This document shows positions 15,647 to 24,929 of a stretch of DNA of 64,000 nt, in pieces. Origin of the DNA: Microbacterium sp. Its GTDB lineage: Bacteria; Actinomycetota; Actinomycetes; Actinomycetales; Microbacteriaceae. The number at the start of each line of letters is the position of its first letter. The first letter of the stretch is position 1. The position numbers and the translations under genes are program-made. A model generated the notes under the pieces. It was not told where the DNA came from. It saw nothing but the letters and a program-made list of their open reading frames with translations, and made no database searches. The stretch spans positions 124,001-188,000 of the forward strand of contig PNMM01000003.1 of the NCBI GenBank assembly GCA_013823625.1. Direction: 5' to 3'.

Positions 15647-16855
15647 CTAGTCGGTGCCGAAGAGCGCCTGCAGGCGCTGGATGCCCTCGAGCAGGTCGGC
15701 GTCACCGAGCGCGTAGCTGAAGCGTAAGTAGCCGCTCGGGCCAAACGCCTCGCCGGGCACGGCGGCAACTTCTGCGTGCTCGAGCACGAGATCGGCGAGC
15801 TCGAGCGAGGTCGTGGGCGTCGAGCCCTTCCACTCGCGGTTCAGCAGCGCCGTCACGTCGGGGTACACGTAGAACGCGCCCGTCGGCGTGGGGGTGACCA
15901 TGCCCGGGATGCGGTTGAGTTCGGTGACCGCGACGCGCCGCCGCCGGTCGAAGGCTTCGCGCATCGTTGCCACGGCATCTTGCGGACCCGTGAGGGCGGC
16001 GATCGCGGCGCGCTGCGAAATGTTGGCGACGTTGCTCGACAGGTGTGACTGCAGGTTCGAGGCGGCGGCGATGACGTCGGCGGGCCCGACCATCCACCCC
16101 ACGCGCCAGCCGGTCATGGCGTAGGTCTTCGCGACGCCATTGACGAGGATGCACTGCTCGGCCAACTCGGGAACCGCTTCGACAATCGACACCGCACGAA
16201 CGCCGTCGTAGGTCAGCGCCTGGTAGATCTCGTCGCTGATGACCCAAATGCCGTGCTTCAGTGCCCACTCGCCAATGGCCTTCGTCTGCTCGGGGCTGTA
16301 GACCGAGCCGGTGGGGTTCGAGGGGCTCACGAAGAGCAGCACCTTCGTGCGCGGCGTGCGGGCGGCTTCGAGTTGCTCCACCGTCACGAGGTAGTTCTGG
16401 TCGGCTCCGGCGAAGACCTCGACGGGCACGCCACCCGCGAGGCGCACAACCTCGGGGTAGGTCGTCCAGTAGGGCGCGGGGAGTAACACTTCGTCGCCCT
16501 CGTCGACGATCGTCGCGAACGCTTGGAACACGGCCTGCTTGCCGCCGTTCGTGATGATGACGCGGCTCGCGGTCGTCGGCAAGCCGCTATCGCGCGCGGT
16601 CTTCTCGGCCACGGCTTCGCGCAACTCGGGCAGACCAGCCGCGGGGGTGTAGCGGTGATTCTTGGGATCGCGGGCAGCGACCACCGCGGCCTCAACGATG
16701 TGCTCGGGCGTCGGAAAGTCGGGCTCGCCAGCGGCGTAGCTGATGACGGGGCGCCCGGCAGCCTTGAGGGCCTTGGCCTTGGCGTCAACCTTGAGAGTGG
16801 CAGATTCGCTGATCGCGGCGATACGGCGGGCGATGCGGGAAGAGTCGGCAGTCAC
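15647..16855 (-). CDS. aspC: Pyridoxal-phosphate aminotransferase, aspartate type (class I)
   Basis: 402 residues from a GTG. The fold-type I residues are visible: AGEPDFPTP at the N-terminus, SPSNPTG with Asn180, Asp208-x-x-Tyr211, Lys243 in [17 protein letters not shown] as the Schiff-base lysine, and FSYALGD near the end with the substrate-carboxylate Arg just before it. It should transfer the amino group between aspartate and 2-oxoglutarate. An aspC gene divergent from tRNA-Trp/secE is a conserved arrangement in actinobacteria. A TAGAAT hexamer 6 nt upstream implies a leaderless mRNA. Confidence 0.92.
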   Translation of the reverse strand: MTADSSRIARRIAAISESATLKVDAKAKALKAAGRPVISYAAGEPDFPTPEHIVEAAVVAARDPKNHRYTPAAGLPELREAVAEKTARDSGLPTTASRVIITNGGKQAVFQAFATIVDEGDEVLLPAPYWTTYPEVVRLAGGVPVEVFAGADQNYLVTVEQLEAARTPRTKVLLFVSPSNPTGSVYSPEQTKAIGEWALKHGIWVISDEIYQALTYDGVRAVSIVEAVPELAEQCILVNGVAKTYAMTGWRVGWMVGPADVIAAASNLQSHLSSNVANISQRAAIAALTGPQDAVATMREAFDRRRRVAVTELNRIPGMVTPTPTGAFYVYPDVTALLNREWKGSTPTTSLELADLVLEHAEVAAVPGEAFGPSGYLRFSYALGDADLLEGIQRLQALFGTD

Positions 16856-16861
16856 GCCCCG

Positions 16862-16867
16862 ATTCTA
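16862..16867 (-). promoter_or_regulatory. -10 hexamer of aspC (leaderless promoter)
   Basis: The minus strand reads TAGAAT, five of six consensus bases, followed by 6 nt and the aspC GTG. It is the strongest member of the leaderless set in the window. Confidence 0.6.
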
Positions 16868-16922
16868 GGGGCGCAGAGCATCCTTTCGGCCGGATGCTCG
16901 CTCGCGCTCAGTGCCTCTCGGG

Positions 16923-16951
16923 TTGGCGCTCTCTGCGTCGTCGCCTACACT
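16923..16951 (+). promoter_or_regulatory. Promoter for tRNA-Trp and possibly secE
   Basis: TTGGCG (16923-16928), a 17-bp spacer and TACACT (16946-16951) form a good promoter. Its start, near 16958, is about 56 nt before the tRNA. Confidence 0.6.
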
Positions 16952-17013
16952 GGGTCGAGGTAGTTGATCTCTGCCATGCTTTCGCGTGCCCTGAGATCAA
17001 TCACTGACCGCAG

Positions 17014-17086
17014 AGGGCGGTGGCTCAATTGGTAGAGCAGCGGTCTCCAAAACCGCAGGTTGCAGGTTCGAGTCCTGTCCGCCCTG
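17014..17086 (+). tRNA. tRNA-Trp (anticodon CCA)
   Basis: The acceptor arms AGGGCGG (17014-17020) and CCGCCCT (17079-17085) pair fully. The anticodon stem GCGGT/ACCGC holds CTCCAAA, giving CCA. The discriminator is G17086 and the 3' CCA is not encoded. Its place upstream of secE is conserved in many bacteria. Confidence 0.97.
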
Positions 17087-17213
17087 CAGAGTCGTCGGCC
17101 CGGGGTGTTCGTCAGAACGCCCCGGGTTCGACGGTGAGATGCGCTCCGAGCGTGTCACCGACCAAAGCAGACCACACAGTCATAACGACGATGAGTCGTG
17201 AGGAGAGCATCAC

Positions 17214-17498
17214 GTGAGCAATGTGATCGATGAGCCCGGCGAGGACATCGTTGCGAACGCCAAGAAAGATCGCGCCGAAAAGCGCGGACCTTTCGGCCGC
17301 ATCGGCTTGTTCTTGCGCCAGGTGCTCAACGAGCTCAGCAAGGTGGTCACGCCCACCCGGCGCGAGCTCATCACCTACACGCTCGTTGTGCTCGTCTTCG
17401 TGATCATCATGATGGCGATCGTGTCGGGCCTCGACGTCGTGTTCTTGTGGCTCGTGCGCTTCGTCTTCGGTGACGGATCGGCCGCCGTCGGCTTGTAG
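17214..17498 (+). CDS. secE: Preprotein translocase subunit SecE
   Basis: 94 residues from a GTG with GAGGAG upstream. A hydrophilic N-terminus (1-30) precedes the conserved amphipathic segment FLRQVLNELSKVVTPTRREL and one membrane helix, about 53-75. SecE clamps SecY in the Sec channel of the cytoplasmic membrane. It lies between tRNA-Trp and nusG, the standard order. Confidence 0.95.
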   Translation: MSNVIDEPGEDIVANAKKDRAEKRGPFGRIGLFLRQVLNELSKVVTPTRRELITYTLVVLVFVIIMMAIVSGLDVVFLWLVRFVFGDGSAAVGL

Positions 17499-17546
17499 CC
17501 CGCGCGCCCGACCCGATCGCCTGACGTACAGAGAGAAAGAGAAACC

Positions 17547-18491
17547 GTGACCGAGAAGCTTCCCAGCGACCTCGACTACTCGACCGCTGCTGAGCAGTCG
17601 TCTGAAGAAGACGAGGCGCAAGAGGGCAACACCCTCGAGGCCGACCTGCACGCGGTTGACGCTGTCGAGCACTCGGCGATGCACATCGTCGACGAGAACG
17701 CTGAGCCCGACTTCGAGGGTCTTCTTGACGAGCTTGAAGCCGCCGCTGATCCTGAAGCCGACGCCGTCGTCGACGACGCCCTTGACATTGACTCGGCCGA
17801 AGAGGCCGATGCTGCGGCTGAGGCGACGAACGACGAGTCGACCGACGCGGCTGCCGAGACCGAGGCTGCTGACGTCGACCCCTACGACGAGTTCAAGCTT
17901 GAGCTGCGCATGAAGGCCGGCAAGTGGTACGTCGTGCACTCGTACGCGGGCTTTGAGAAGCGCGTCAAGCAAAACATCGAGAACCGCAAGATCTCGATGA
18001 ACATGGAAGAAAGCATCTACGAGGTGCAGGTTCCGATGGAAGACGTCGTCGAGATCAAGAACGGGCAACGCAAGCTCGTCACGCGCGTGCGCATTCCTAG
18101 CTACGTGCTCGTTCGCATGGACCTCAACGAAGACAGCTGGTCGGTCGTTCGGCACACTCCCGGTGTGACGGGCTTTGTGGGTAACGCCCACAACCCCACC
18201 CCGCTGCGATTCGACGAGGCCTTCCAGATGCTCAAGTCGACCGTGCAGATTGCCGAGGCTCCGGCCAAGGCGGGCGGCTCGAAGGGCGGCGGCCTCGCGG
18301 CCCGCGTCATCCCCGCCGAAATCGACTTCGAGGTGGGCGAAACCATCACGATCAAGGAGGGCTCGTTCGCGGGCCTTCCCGGCACGATCAACGAGATCAA
18401 GCCCGAGAGCGGCAAGCTCATCGTGCTCGTCTCGCTGTTCGAGCGCGAGACCCCGGTCGAGCTGTCGTTCGACCAGGTGACCAAGCTCTAA
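17547..18491 (+). CDS. nusG: Transcription termination/antitermination factor NusG
   Basis: 314 residues. The first 115 or so are an extremely acidic Asp/Glu/Ala segment, typical of actinobacterial NusG. The NGN domain follows from about 130 with [21 protein letters not shown], and the C-terminal KOW domain has [20 protein letters not shown]. NusG joins RNA polymerase to Rho or ribosomal S10 and modulates pausing. Starting 48 bp after secE and followed by a leader and rplK, it is in the usual operon. Confidence 0.96.
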   Translation: MTEKLPSDLDYSTAAEQSSEEDEAQEGNTLEADLHAVDAVEHSAMHIVDENAEPDFEGLLDELEAAADPEADAVVDDALDIDSAEEADAAAEATNDESTDAAAETEAADVDPYDEFKLELRMKAGKWYVVHSYAGFEKRVKQNIENRKISMNMEESIYEVQVPMEDVVEIKNGQRKLVTRVRIPSYVLVRMDLNEDSWSVVRHTPGVTGFVGNAHNPTPLRFDEAFQMLKSTVQIAEAPAKAGGSKGGGLAARVIPAEIDFEVGETITIKEGSFAGLPGTINEIKPESGKLIVLVSLFERETPVELSFDQVTKL

Positions 18492-18502
18492 CTACATAGA
18501 CC

Positions 18503-18569
18503 CCGATGAGGCGTAGCCTCATCGGCGCTGGCGTCGCGGAATTGCGTTGCAATTCTCCAAGCTCCAGCG
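18503..18569 (+). promoter_or_regulatory. Hairpin-rich leader before rplK-rplA
   Basis: Two structures lie in the 156-bp gap after nusG. The first is a perfect 9-bp stem, CCGATGAGG/CCTCATCGG (18503-18525). The second pairs CGCTGG with CCAGCG (18526-18569) and has GAATT/AATTC inside. In other bacteria ribosomal protein L1 represses this operon through such a leader; an L1 site here is inference. Confidence 0.5.
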
Positions 18570-18647
18570 CGACCGCGGCGCGCAACGGGCGCGCAGGCGG
18601 GAGCGCAGCATCCGACCAGGATGTTGCTCGACAGAAAGAAGAAGAAC

Positions 18648-19079
18648 ATGGCACCGAAGAAGAAGGTCACGGGTCTGATCAAGCTGCAGATCCAGGCCGG
18701 CGCCGCCAACCCCGCCCCGCCCATCGGCCCGGCGCTCGGTCAGCACGGCGTCAACATCATGGAGTTCTGCAAGGCCTACAACGCGGCGACCGAAGCCCAG
18801 CGCGGCAACGTCATCCCGGTTGAGATCACCGTGTACGAAGACCGTTCGTTCACGTTCATTCTCAAGACCCCGCCGGCCGCAGAGCTCATCAAGAAGGCAG
18901 CGGGCGTGCAGAAGGGGTCGTCGACCCCGCACACCGTCAAGGTGGCCAAGCTCACCAAAGAGCAGGTTCGCGCCATCGCCGAGCAGAAGCAGGTTGACCT
19001 CAACGCCAACGACATCGAGGCGGCCGAGAAGATCATCGCCGGCACTGCTCGCAGCATGGGCATCACCGTCGAGCAGTAG
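18648..19079 (+). CDS. rplK: 50S ribosomal protein L11
   Basis: 143 residues. The start is the ATG at 18648 with AGAAAGAAG upstream; an earlier in-frame ATG at 18621 would add nine unusual residues and is rejected. The product has the L11 features: a glycine/proline-rich N-terminal switch region ([20 protein letters not shown]) and the 23S rRNA-binding C-terminal domain with [16 protein letters not shown]11 forms the base of the stalk at the GTPase centre. Confidence 0.97.
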   Translation: MAPKKKVTGLIKLQIQAGAANPAPPIGPALGQHGVNIMEFCKAYNAATEAQRGNVIPVEITVYEDRSFTFILKTPPAAELIKKAAGVQKGSSTPHTVKVAKLTKEQVRAIAEQKQVDLNANDIEAAEKIIAGTARSMGITVEQ

Positions 19080-19156
19080 CTCGACCCACCACCTTCACAT
19101 CAGCGGGAGAGCCAGCCAGGCTCGCCAACCGCGAACTCACTTTTAGGAGACACAAC

Positions 19157-19846
19157 ATGGCACAGAAGTCGAAGGCCTACCGGGCCGCGGCCGAGAAGAT
19201 CGAAGACGGCAAGTTCTATTCCACGACCGAGGCCGTGGCCGTCGCTCGTCAGACCGGCTCGAAGAACACCACGTCGACCGTTGAGGTTGCCCTCAAGCTC
19301 GGTGTCGACCCCCGCAAGGCCGACCAGATGGTGCGTGGCACCGTCAACCTGCCGCACGGCACGGGCAAGACCGCCCGCGTCATCGTCTTCGCGACGGGCC
19401 CCGCGGCCGAAGCTGCTATCGCAGCGGGCGCTGACGAGGTCGGTGGCGTCGAGCTCATCGAGAAGGTCGCGGGTGGCTACACCGCGTTCGACTCGGCGGT
19501 GTCGACCCCCGAGCTCATGGGCCAGGTCGGTCGTCTCGGCAAGGTGCTCGGCCCCCGTGGCCTCATGCCCAACCCCAAGACCGGCACCGTGACCCCCGAC
19601 GTGGGCAAGGCTGTTACCGACATCAAGGGCGGCAAGATCGAGTTCCGCGTCGACAAGCACGCCAACGTGCACTTCATCATCGGCAAGACCTCGTTCAGCG
19701 AAGAGCAGCTGCACGAAAACCTGAAGGCGGCGCTCGACGAGGTCATGCGCCTCAAGCCGTCGAGCTCGAAGGGACGCTACCTGCAGAAGGGCTCGCTCTC
19801 GACGACCTTCGGCCCGGGCATCCCGCTCGACGTCAACGCCGTTTAG
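19157..19846 (+). CDS. rplA: 50S ribosomal protein L1
   Basis: 229 residues with GGAGA before the ATG. Conserved L1 segments include [37 protein letters not shown] and [21 protein letters not shown]1 binds 23S rRNA in the L1 stalk and in many bacteria represses its own operon. A strong terminator follows 37 nt after the stop, ending the unit. Confidence 0.97.
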   Translation: MAQKSKAYRAAAEKIEDGKFYSTTEAVAVARQTGSKNTTSTVEVALKLGVDPRKADQMVRGTVNLPHGTGKTARVIVFATGPAAEAAIAAGADEVGGVELIEKVAGGYTAFDSAVSTPELMGQVGRLGKVLGPRGLMPNPKTGTVTPDVGKAVTDIKGGKIEFRVDKHANVHFIIGKTSFSEEQLHENLKAALDEVMRLKPSSSKGRYLQKGSLSTTFGPGIPLDVNAV

Positions 19847-19883
19847 CGTTCACTGCCGCGCCGCCGCTACGGCGGCTCGGCGC

Positions 19884-19916
19884 GAGAATGGCCCCGCCTC
19901 TGGCGGGGCCATTCTC
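19884..19916 (+). terminator. Terminator after rplA
   Basis: A perfect 15-bp stem with arms 19884-19898 and 19902-19916 encloses the loop TCT. The following TTG lacks a U tract, common in high-GC terminators. A smaller hairpin with CCGCCG/CGGCGG lies just before it. Confidence 0.85.
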
Positions 19917-19976
19917 GTTGTCGGCGCCAGGTACGGGGGCGTTGCGTGGCGCGCTTCGGGTGACGGATGCGGGGCT

Positions 19977-20942
19977 CTAGCCGCGCGCCACCTCGACCAC
20001 GACCTTGCCGCGCGTGTGGCCCGACTCGACTAGGCGGTGTGCCTCGGCGAGCTCCTCGAGCGGCAGCACGCGGTCGACGTGCACGCGCAGATCGCCCGCG
20101 TCGATCATGCGGGTGATGACGGCCAGGGTCGCGCCGCTCGGCGACACCTTGTAGTCGGTGGCGCGCACGCGCGCATCTCGCGCCTCATCGAGCATGGTCG
20201 GCCAACTGCCGCTCGGAGCATTGATGAGCAGCCCGCCCGGGCGCAGGGTGGTGAGCGATCTCGTGCCCGTGTTGTCGTGCACATTGCCGATGAGGTCGAT
20301 GACCACATCGTGGTTGTGCACCTCGTGCTCAAAGCGCGTGCTCGTGTAGTCGATGACGCGGGCGGCCCCGAGTTCGCGCACGAACGAGACGTTGGCGGGG
20401 GAACACGTGGCGGTGACGGTTGCGCCGAAGTAGGTGGCCAACTGCACGGCGAAGTGACCGACGCCGCCCGCGCCCGCGTGAATGAGCATCCGTTGGCCGT
20501 CATGGGCGCGCGCGATGTCGACGACCATTCCCCAGGCGGTGAGCGCCGCGAGAGGAACAGCAGCCGCTTCGGCCATGGTGAGCGAGGTGGGCTTGGGCGC
20601 CAGAAAGAGCTCGGGCACCGACGCGAACTCGGCATTGCCGCCGTCGAGGCGTGGCACGAGCGTCATGCCATAGACCTCGCGGCCCGCGGCGAGGGAGTGC
20701 GAGAGATAGGCCGGCTCGACGACCGTTCCGGCGATGTCGAAGCCGAGCACGACCGGGTATTGGCGAATCGCGGCCGCTGACCCTCGGCCCGCTCGCGTCT
20801 TGACGTCAATGGGGTTCACGCTCGTTGCGTGCACGCGCACGAGTGCCTCGGCCCCGGCGCGCGCGGGCAACGGCAGTTCGGCTGCCTGAAGCATCTCGGG
20901 CCCGCCGACCCCGGTCATGACCATTGCGCGCATCGTCGTCAT
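19977..20942 (-). CDS. NADP-dependent quinone-oxidoreductase-like MDR protein
   Basis: 321 residues with GGGAGGAA before the ATG. It is a medium-chain reductase without zinc-binding cysteines: the N-terminal catalytic domain has HATSVNPIDVKTRAG and VLGFDIAGTV, and the Rossmann motif is HAGAGGVGHFAVQLA. VIDLIGNVHDNTGTRSL precedes the C-terminal part. Such proteins reduce quinones or enones using NADPH. The substrate is not determined. It converges with the rplA terminator and is not part of the neighbouring operons. Confidence 0.85.
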   Translation of the reverse strand: MTTMRAMVMTGVGGPEMLQAAELPLPARAGAEALVRVHATSVNPIDVKTRAGRGSAAAIRQYPVVLGFDIAGTVVEPAYLSHSLAAGREVYGMTLVPRLDGGNAEFASVPELFLAPKPTSLTMAEAAAVPLAALTAWGMVVDIARAHDGQRMLIHAGAGGVGHFAVQLATYFGATVTATCSPANVSFVRELGAARVIDYTSTRFEHEVHNHDVVIDLIGNVHDNTGTRSLTTLRPGGLLINAPSGSWPTMLDEARDARVRATDYKVSPSGATLAVITRMIDAGDLRVHVDRVLPLEELAEAHRLVESGHTRGKVVVEVARG

Positions 20943-21086
20943 TGCTCGCCGTTCCTCCCCGTGCTCAGCCCAGTGAACACGACACTCGGGTCAGTCGTGT
21001 TAACGCACGGTCACATCCCGGAGTCAGCCGTGCGCCTCATCGACGCCCGTCACCCGTACCATGGTCGCTGATCATTGCCTCTGCTC

Positions 21087-21827
21087 GTGAAGGGTGTCTT
21101 GTGCGTCTGTTGTGTCGTGTCAGTGTGGCTACTGGCGGCTAACTCGCTCGTGATCGACAGCCCCCGGCGGCATCGGGATGCCGCACTCGCCATCATCGGC
21201 GCCTTCCTCGTGGCCGCCGCCCTCGTGCTCATTTGGCTGGCCCGCGTTCAGGTTCCGCGCGAGCTATACGTGAGCGAGCTCGGAGCGCTCGGCGAGCCGA
21301 CGGCCGAACAGTTTCGTGCAGCGTTGCTCTTGCTCGTCGCCGGCGGATTATTCGTGGCCTGGTCGATGCGTGATCTGCGCAGTCGGCCGTGGGTGCTGCG
21401 CCGCGGAACCCCCGCTCTCACGCTCGCGTTCGCCTGTTCGGCGTTCTTCGTCGCATCACAAGTGCCGTGCACGCCGTCGTGCCCCTTGCCGTTGGGCGAC
21501 ACGTTTACCGTGCAAGATCTCGTGCACACCCTTGCCGCGATTGCCGCGTTCGCGGCGGCCTGTTGGGCCATGCTGCAGGTGGCGTTCGCCCCCGGTCACC
21601 GCGCGCTGAGCGGCATCACTCTGCTCATGGCTCTCGCGGTGGGTGTGGTCGCGGCGACGGGAGGGCTGCTGTCGCTCGCGCGCTGGAATGCCGTGTTCGG
21701 CAGCCGTCTCGAACTCGTCGCGACGACGATCGGTATCGCCTGGCTCGTGGTCTTCGGCATCGTTCGTGCCGCTCGACTGGTCACGCGCCCCGCACTGACC
21801 ACAGCGGCGACACCGGACTCGGCATAG
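21087..21827 (+). CDS. Polytopic membrane protein, DUF998-like
   Basis: 246 residues from the GTG at 21087; a TTG 12 nt upstream in frame is an alternative, and neither has a good ribosome site. There are about six hydrophobic helices. YVSELGALGEPTAEQF between helices 2 and 3 and CTPSCPLPLGDTFTVQDLVH between 4 and 5 match the pattern of the DUF998 family, which has no well-defined function. A CPL-type pair of cysteines lies in the second loop. The gene stands alone between an oxidoreductase and the sugar operon. Confidence 0.6.
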   Translation: MKGVLCVCCVVSVWLLAANSLVIDSPRRHRDAALAIIGAFLVAAALVLIWLARVQVPRELYVSELGALGEPTAEQFRAALLLLVAGGLFVAWSMRDLRSRPWVLRRGTPALTLAFACSAFFVASQVPCTPSCPLPLGDTFTVQDLVHTLAAIAAFAAACWAMLQVAFAPGHRALSGITLLMALAVGVVAATGGLLSLARWNAVFGSRLELVATTIGIAWLVVFGIVRAARLVTRPALTTAATPDSA

Positions 21828-21924
21828 GTCATACCTATCTTGGCCGCGCGCGGCCAGCGCCCGTAGAGTGGGAGCATCGAGCGCGCGTTGATTGCGATCG
21901 CCACCACCACCGAGGAGTTTTGCC

Positions 21925-22674
21925 GTGCCCCGTCCCTCTGCCTCTGTGCAGCTCTATACCGTGCGTGACGCCCTCGCGGCCGACCCGGCCGCCACCGCGC
22001 ACCGACTCGCTGACCTGGGCGTGCGTACGGTTGAACCCTTCGGCCTTGTTGATGCGGTCGAGTCCCTCGAGCCCGCGTTGAGTGCCGCCGGGCTCACGGC
22101 TCCGACCTCTCACGTCACTCTGCACGGCGGAGCGCACGAGGCAGCCTTTGCGGCCGCTCGTCGGCTCGGCGTGACGACCCTCATCGACCCCTACATCCCG
22201 GAAGAGCGCTGGACCACGCGCACGGATGTCGCGGCACTCGCCGCAGAGTTCGCCGAGATTGCGCGGCACGCCGCCGGCCACGGACTGCAGGTGGCGTATC
22301 ACAACCACTGGTGGGAACTCGAGACTCTCGTCGACGGCAGCCCCGCACTCGAGGTGTTTGCCGATGAGCTCGGCGACGCGCCGGTTGCTCTTGAGCTCGA
22401 CACCTATTGGAGCGCCGTCGGTGGCGTCGACCCCGTCGCCTTGCTCGGCCGGCTGGGAGAGCGCGTGGTTGCGCTGCATATCAAAGACGGGCCGATCACG
22501 CGTGATGCCGCGCTGCAGCTGCCGGCCGGTCAGGGGGCCATGCCCATCGCCGAGATTCTTGCGGCGGCGCCGAGCGCACGCCCGGTCATCGAGTTTGACG
22601 AGTATGCGGGCGATCTCTTCGAGGGGATCGCCGCGAGCATCGCGCACCTGCGCTCGCTCGGGGTTGAGCTGTGA
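21925..22674 (+). CDS. Sugar phosphate isomerase/epimerase-like TIM barrel
   Basis: 249 residues from a GTG with GAGGAG upstream; longer in-frame reading adds a low-complexity head and is rejected. The AP-endonuclease-2/xylose-isomerase-like barrel is shown by SVQLYTVRDALAADP, VAYHNHWWELE, LELDTYWSAVGG and a VALHIKDGP segment, which supply the metal-binding His, Glu and Asp. Members isomerise or dehydrate sugars and inositols, or cleave 3-keto glycosides. It is the first gene of a four-gene unit and overlaps the next by 4 nt. Confidence 0.85.
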   Translation: MPRPSASVQLYTVRDALAADPAATAHRLADLGVRTVEPFGLVDAVESLEPALSAAGLTAPTSHVTLHGGAHEAAFAAARRLGVTTLIDPYIPEERWTTRTDVAALAAEFAEIARHAAGHGLQVAYHNHWWELETLVDGSPALEVFADELGDAPVALELDTYWSAVGGVDPVALLGRLGERVVALHIKDGPITRDAALQLPAGQGAMPIAEILAAAPSARPVIEFDEYAGDLFEGIAASIAHLRSLGVEL

Positions 22675-23783
22675 GCGGTCCCGTTGGCGTTGGGGTGATC
22701 GGCGCCGGAGTCATCAGCCAGCAGTACCTCGAGAACCTGACGCGCGCGGCCGACGTGCGCGTGCTCATGGTTGCCGACCTTGACACTGATCGTGCCGCCG
22801 CGCGGGCTGCCGAATACGGTGTGCCGTCGAGCGGCTCGGTGACCGAGCTGCTCGCGCGCGACGACATTGAGATCGTCGTGAACCTCACGATTCCGGCAGC
22901 CCACGTTCCGGTTGCGCTCGACGCTCTCGCGGCCGGCAAACATGTCTGGAGCGAGAAGCCCTTCGCGCTCGACCTTGTGAGCGGCCAAGCCTTGCTGGAT
23001 GAGGCCCACCGCCTCGGCTTGCGCGTTGCGTGTGCGCCCGACACGGTGCTGGGCGCGGGCATCCAGACCGGTCGTCGCCTGATCGAGTCGGGCGCAATCG
23101 GCACTCCTCTCACGGCTCTCACGCTCTTTCAGGTGTCGGGGCCCGAGACGTGGCACCCGAGCCCCGAGTTTCTCTATGCGCGCGGCGGCGGGCCACTCTT
23201 CGACATGGGGCCGTACTACCTCTCGACGCTCGTGCAACTCATGGGCCCTGCGGCGCACGTGGTGGCCCGCGGGTCGCAATCGCGAGCATCCCGTGTCATC
23301 GGTTCCGGGCCGCGTGCGGGTGAATCGTTCCCCGTCGAGGTGCCGACGCACGTGGCCGCCCTCATCGACTTCGAGAACGGCACGAGCGCTCAGAGCACCT
23401 TCTCGTTTCAGTCGAGCCGGCCGCGCGTCGGCATCGTCGAGATTTCGGGCACGGAGGGCACGCTCGTTTTGCCCGACCCCAACAACTTTGAGGGCGAGTT
23501 GCGCGTCTGGCGCGACGGCATGTTTGACGAGGCCGAGGCCGAGGTCGTGCCCGCGAGCGGGTCAACCTTTTCGCGCGGCGCCGGGGTTGTTGAGCTCGCA
23601 CGCGCGATTCGCGCGGGGCGACCCGAGCGAGCCTCAGGCGAGTTCGCCTTTCACGTGCTCGACCTCATGGTCTCGATTCAGCAATCGGCCGAAACCGACG
23701 GCGCCGCGATTCCGATCGCGAGCACCATTGCGATTCCGCCCGCTCTGCCCGAAGACTGGGACCCAACCGCTTCGACCCTCTAG
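22671..23783 (+). CDS. Gfo/Idh/MocA family oxidoreductase (first copy)
   Basis: 370 residues. The NAD-binding start is GVIGAGVISQQYLENL, and the conserved lysine motif is SEKPFALDL. The substrate domain contains the long C-terminal sheet with GPYYLSTLVQLMG. Family enzymes oxidise or reduce one hydroxyl of sugars or cyclitols with NAD(P). The start overlaps the upstream TIM-barrel gene by 4 nt. It and the following copy are only distantly similar, so they may act on different carbons or substrates. Confidence 0.88.
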   Translation: MSGPVGVGVIGAGVISQQYLENLTRAADVRVLMVADLDTDRAAARAAEYGVPSSGSVTELLARDDIEIVVNLTIPAAHVPVALDALAAGKHVWSEKPFALDLVSGQALLDEAHRLGLRVACAPDTVLGAGIQTGRRLIESGAIGTPLTALTLFQVSGPETWHPSPEFLYARGGGPLFDMGPYYLSTLVQLMGPAAHVVARGSQSRASRVIGSGPRAGESFPVEVPTHVAALIDFENGTSAQSTFSFQSSRPRVGIVEISGTEGTLVLPDPNNFEGELRVWRDGMFDEAEAEVVPASGSTFSRGAGVVELARAIRAGRPERASGEFAFHVLDLMVSIQQSAETDGAAIPIASTIAIPPALPEDWDPTASTL

Positions 23784-23792
23784 GAGTCACGC

Positions 23793-24875
23793 ATGAGCCA
23801 CGCACCCCTTGGTGTTGCTTTCATCGGCGGCGGATTCATGGCCGACGTGCACAGCCGCGCCGCGCGTGCCGCCGGTGCGCGCATCGTGGGAGTGACGAGT
23901 TCGAGCCCGGCAGGGTCCCGCGTGGCCGCCGACCGCATCGGCGCCGACGTCGCCTTCGATGACGTGGATGCTCTGCTCGCCGACCCGGCCATCGACGTCG
24001 TGCACGTCGTCACCCCCAACGCCACTCACCACGAACTGACCACGCGCGTGCTCGCCGCGGGCAAGCATGTGGTGTGCGAGAAGCCGCTCGCGACGACCGT
24101 CGCCGACGCCCTCGACCTCGAGCAGCGGGCCGCCGCCGCCGGCGTCGTCGCAACCGTGCCCTTCGTCTACCGGTTTCACCCGATGGTGCGCGAGGCGCGG
24201 GCGCGGGTGGCGGCGGGCCAGGTGGGGCAGCTGTTCAGCGTGCAGGGTGCGTACTTGCAAGACTGGTTGCTCGCCGCTGACGACGACAACTGGCGGGTCT
24301 CGACCGAGGCCGGAGGCGCTTCACGCGCCTTCGCCGACATTGGTTCGCACTTGTGCGACCTGCTCGAGTTCGTCACGGGAGACCGCCTCGCGCGCGTACA
24401 GGCACTGACGAGCACGGTGTTTGCCGAGCGAGCGTCGACGGGCCCCGTTCACACCGAAGACCTCGCCGGAGTTCTGGCACAGACGCACGCGGGGGCCGTC
24501 GTGAGTCTGCTCGTGTCGCAAGTGGCCCCCGGCCGCAAGAACGGGCTCGTGCTCGAGCTGCATGGCGCCACCGAGTCACTGCGGTTTGAGCAAGAGCGGC
24601 CCGAAGAACTCTGGATCGGCGCGCGCACGGGTAGCCGAGCGCACTTGCGCAACAACGACGAGCTGCACCCCGATGCCGCACGACTCGCTGTGCTGCCTCC
24701 CGGACACCCGCTGGGGTACCAAGACGCCTTCACGGCCTTTGCCGCTGACACCTACGCGGCGGTGCGCGGCACCCACCCGGAAGGCCTCCCCGTCTTCGCC
24801 GACGGCGTGCGGGCGGCCCGCATCACGGATGCTGTGCTCGCCTCGGCGCGCAAGGGCACGTGGAGCGAGCTCTAG
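23793..24875 (+). CDS. Gfo/Idh/MocA family oxidoreductase (second copy)
   Basis: 360 residues. GVAFIGGGFMADVHSRAARA is the dinucleotide fold, and HVVCEKPLATTVADAL carries the EKP motif. VPFVYRFHPMVREAR and a SRAFADIGSHLCDLLEF region hold the substrate-site His/Asp usual in the family. It begins 9 bp after the first copy, with AGGAG before its ATG. The function is inferred to be a second oxidoreduction step in the same pathway. Confidence 0.88.
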   Translation: MSHAPLGVAFIGGGFMADVHSRAARAAGARIVGVTSSSPAGSRVAADRIGADVAFDDVDALLADPAIDVVHVVTPNATHHELTTRVLAAGKHVVCEKPLATTVADALDLEQRAAAAGVVATVPFVYRFHPMVREARARVAAGQVGQLFSVQGAYLQDWLLAADDDNWRVSTEAGGASRAFADIGSHLCDLLEFVTGDRLARVQALTSTVFAERASTGPVHTEDLAGVLAQTHAGAVVSLLVSQVAPGRKNGLVLELHGATESLRFEQERPEELWIGARTGSRAHLRNNDELHPDAARLAVLPPGHPLGYQDAFTAFAADTYAAVRGTHPEGLPVFADGVRAARITDAVLASARKGTWSEL

Positions 24876-24929
24876 CGGCCGGGTAACCCACCAACCTCAC
24901 CCTGACCACACCACGACGAAGGAGTCACG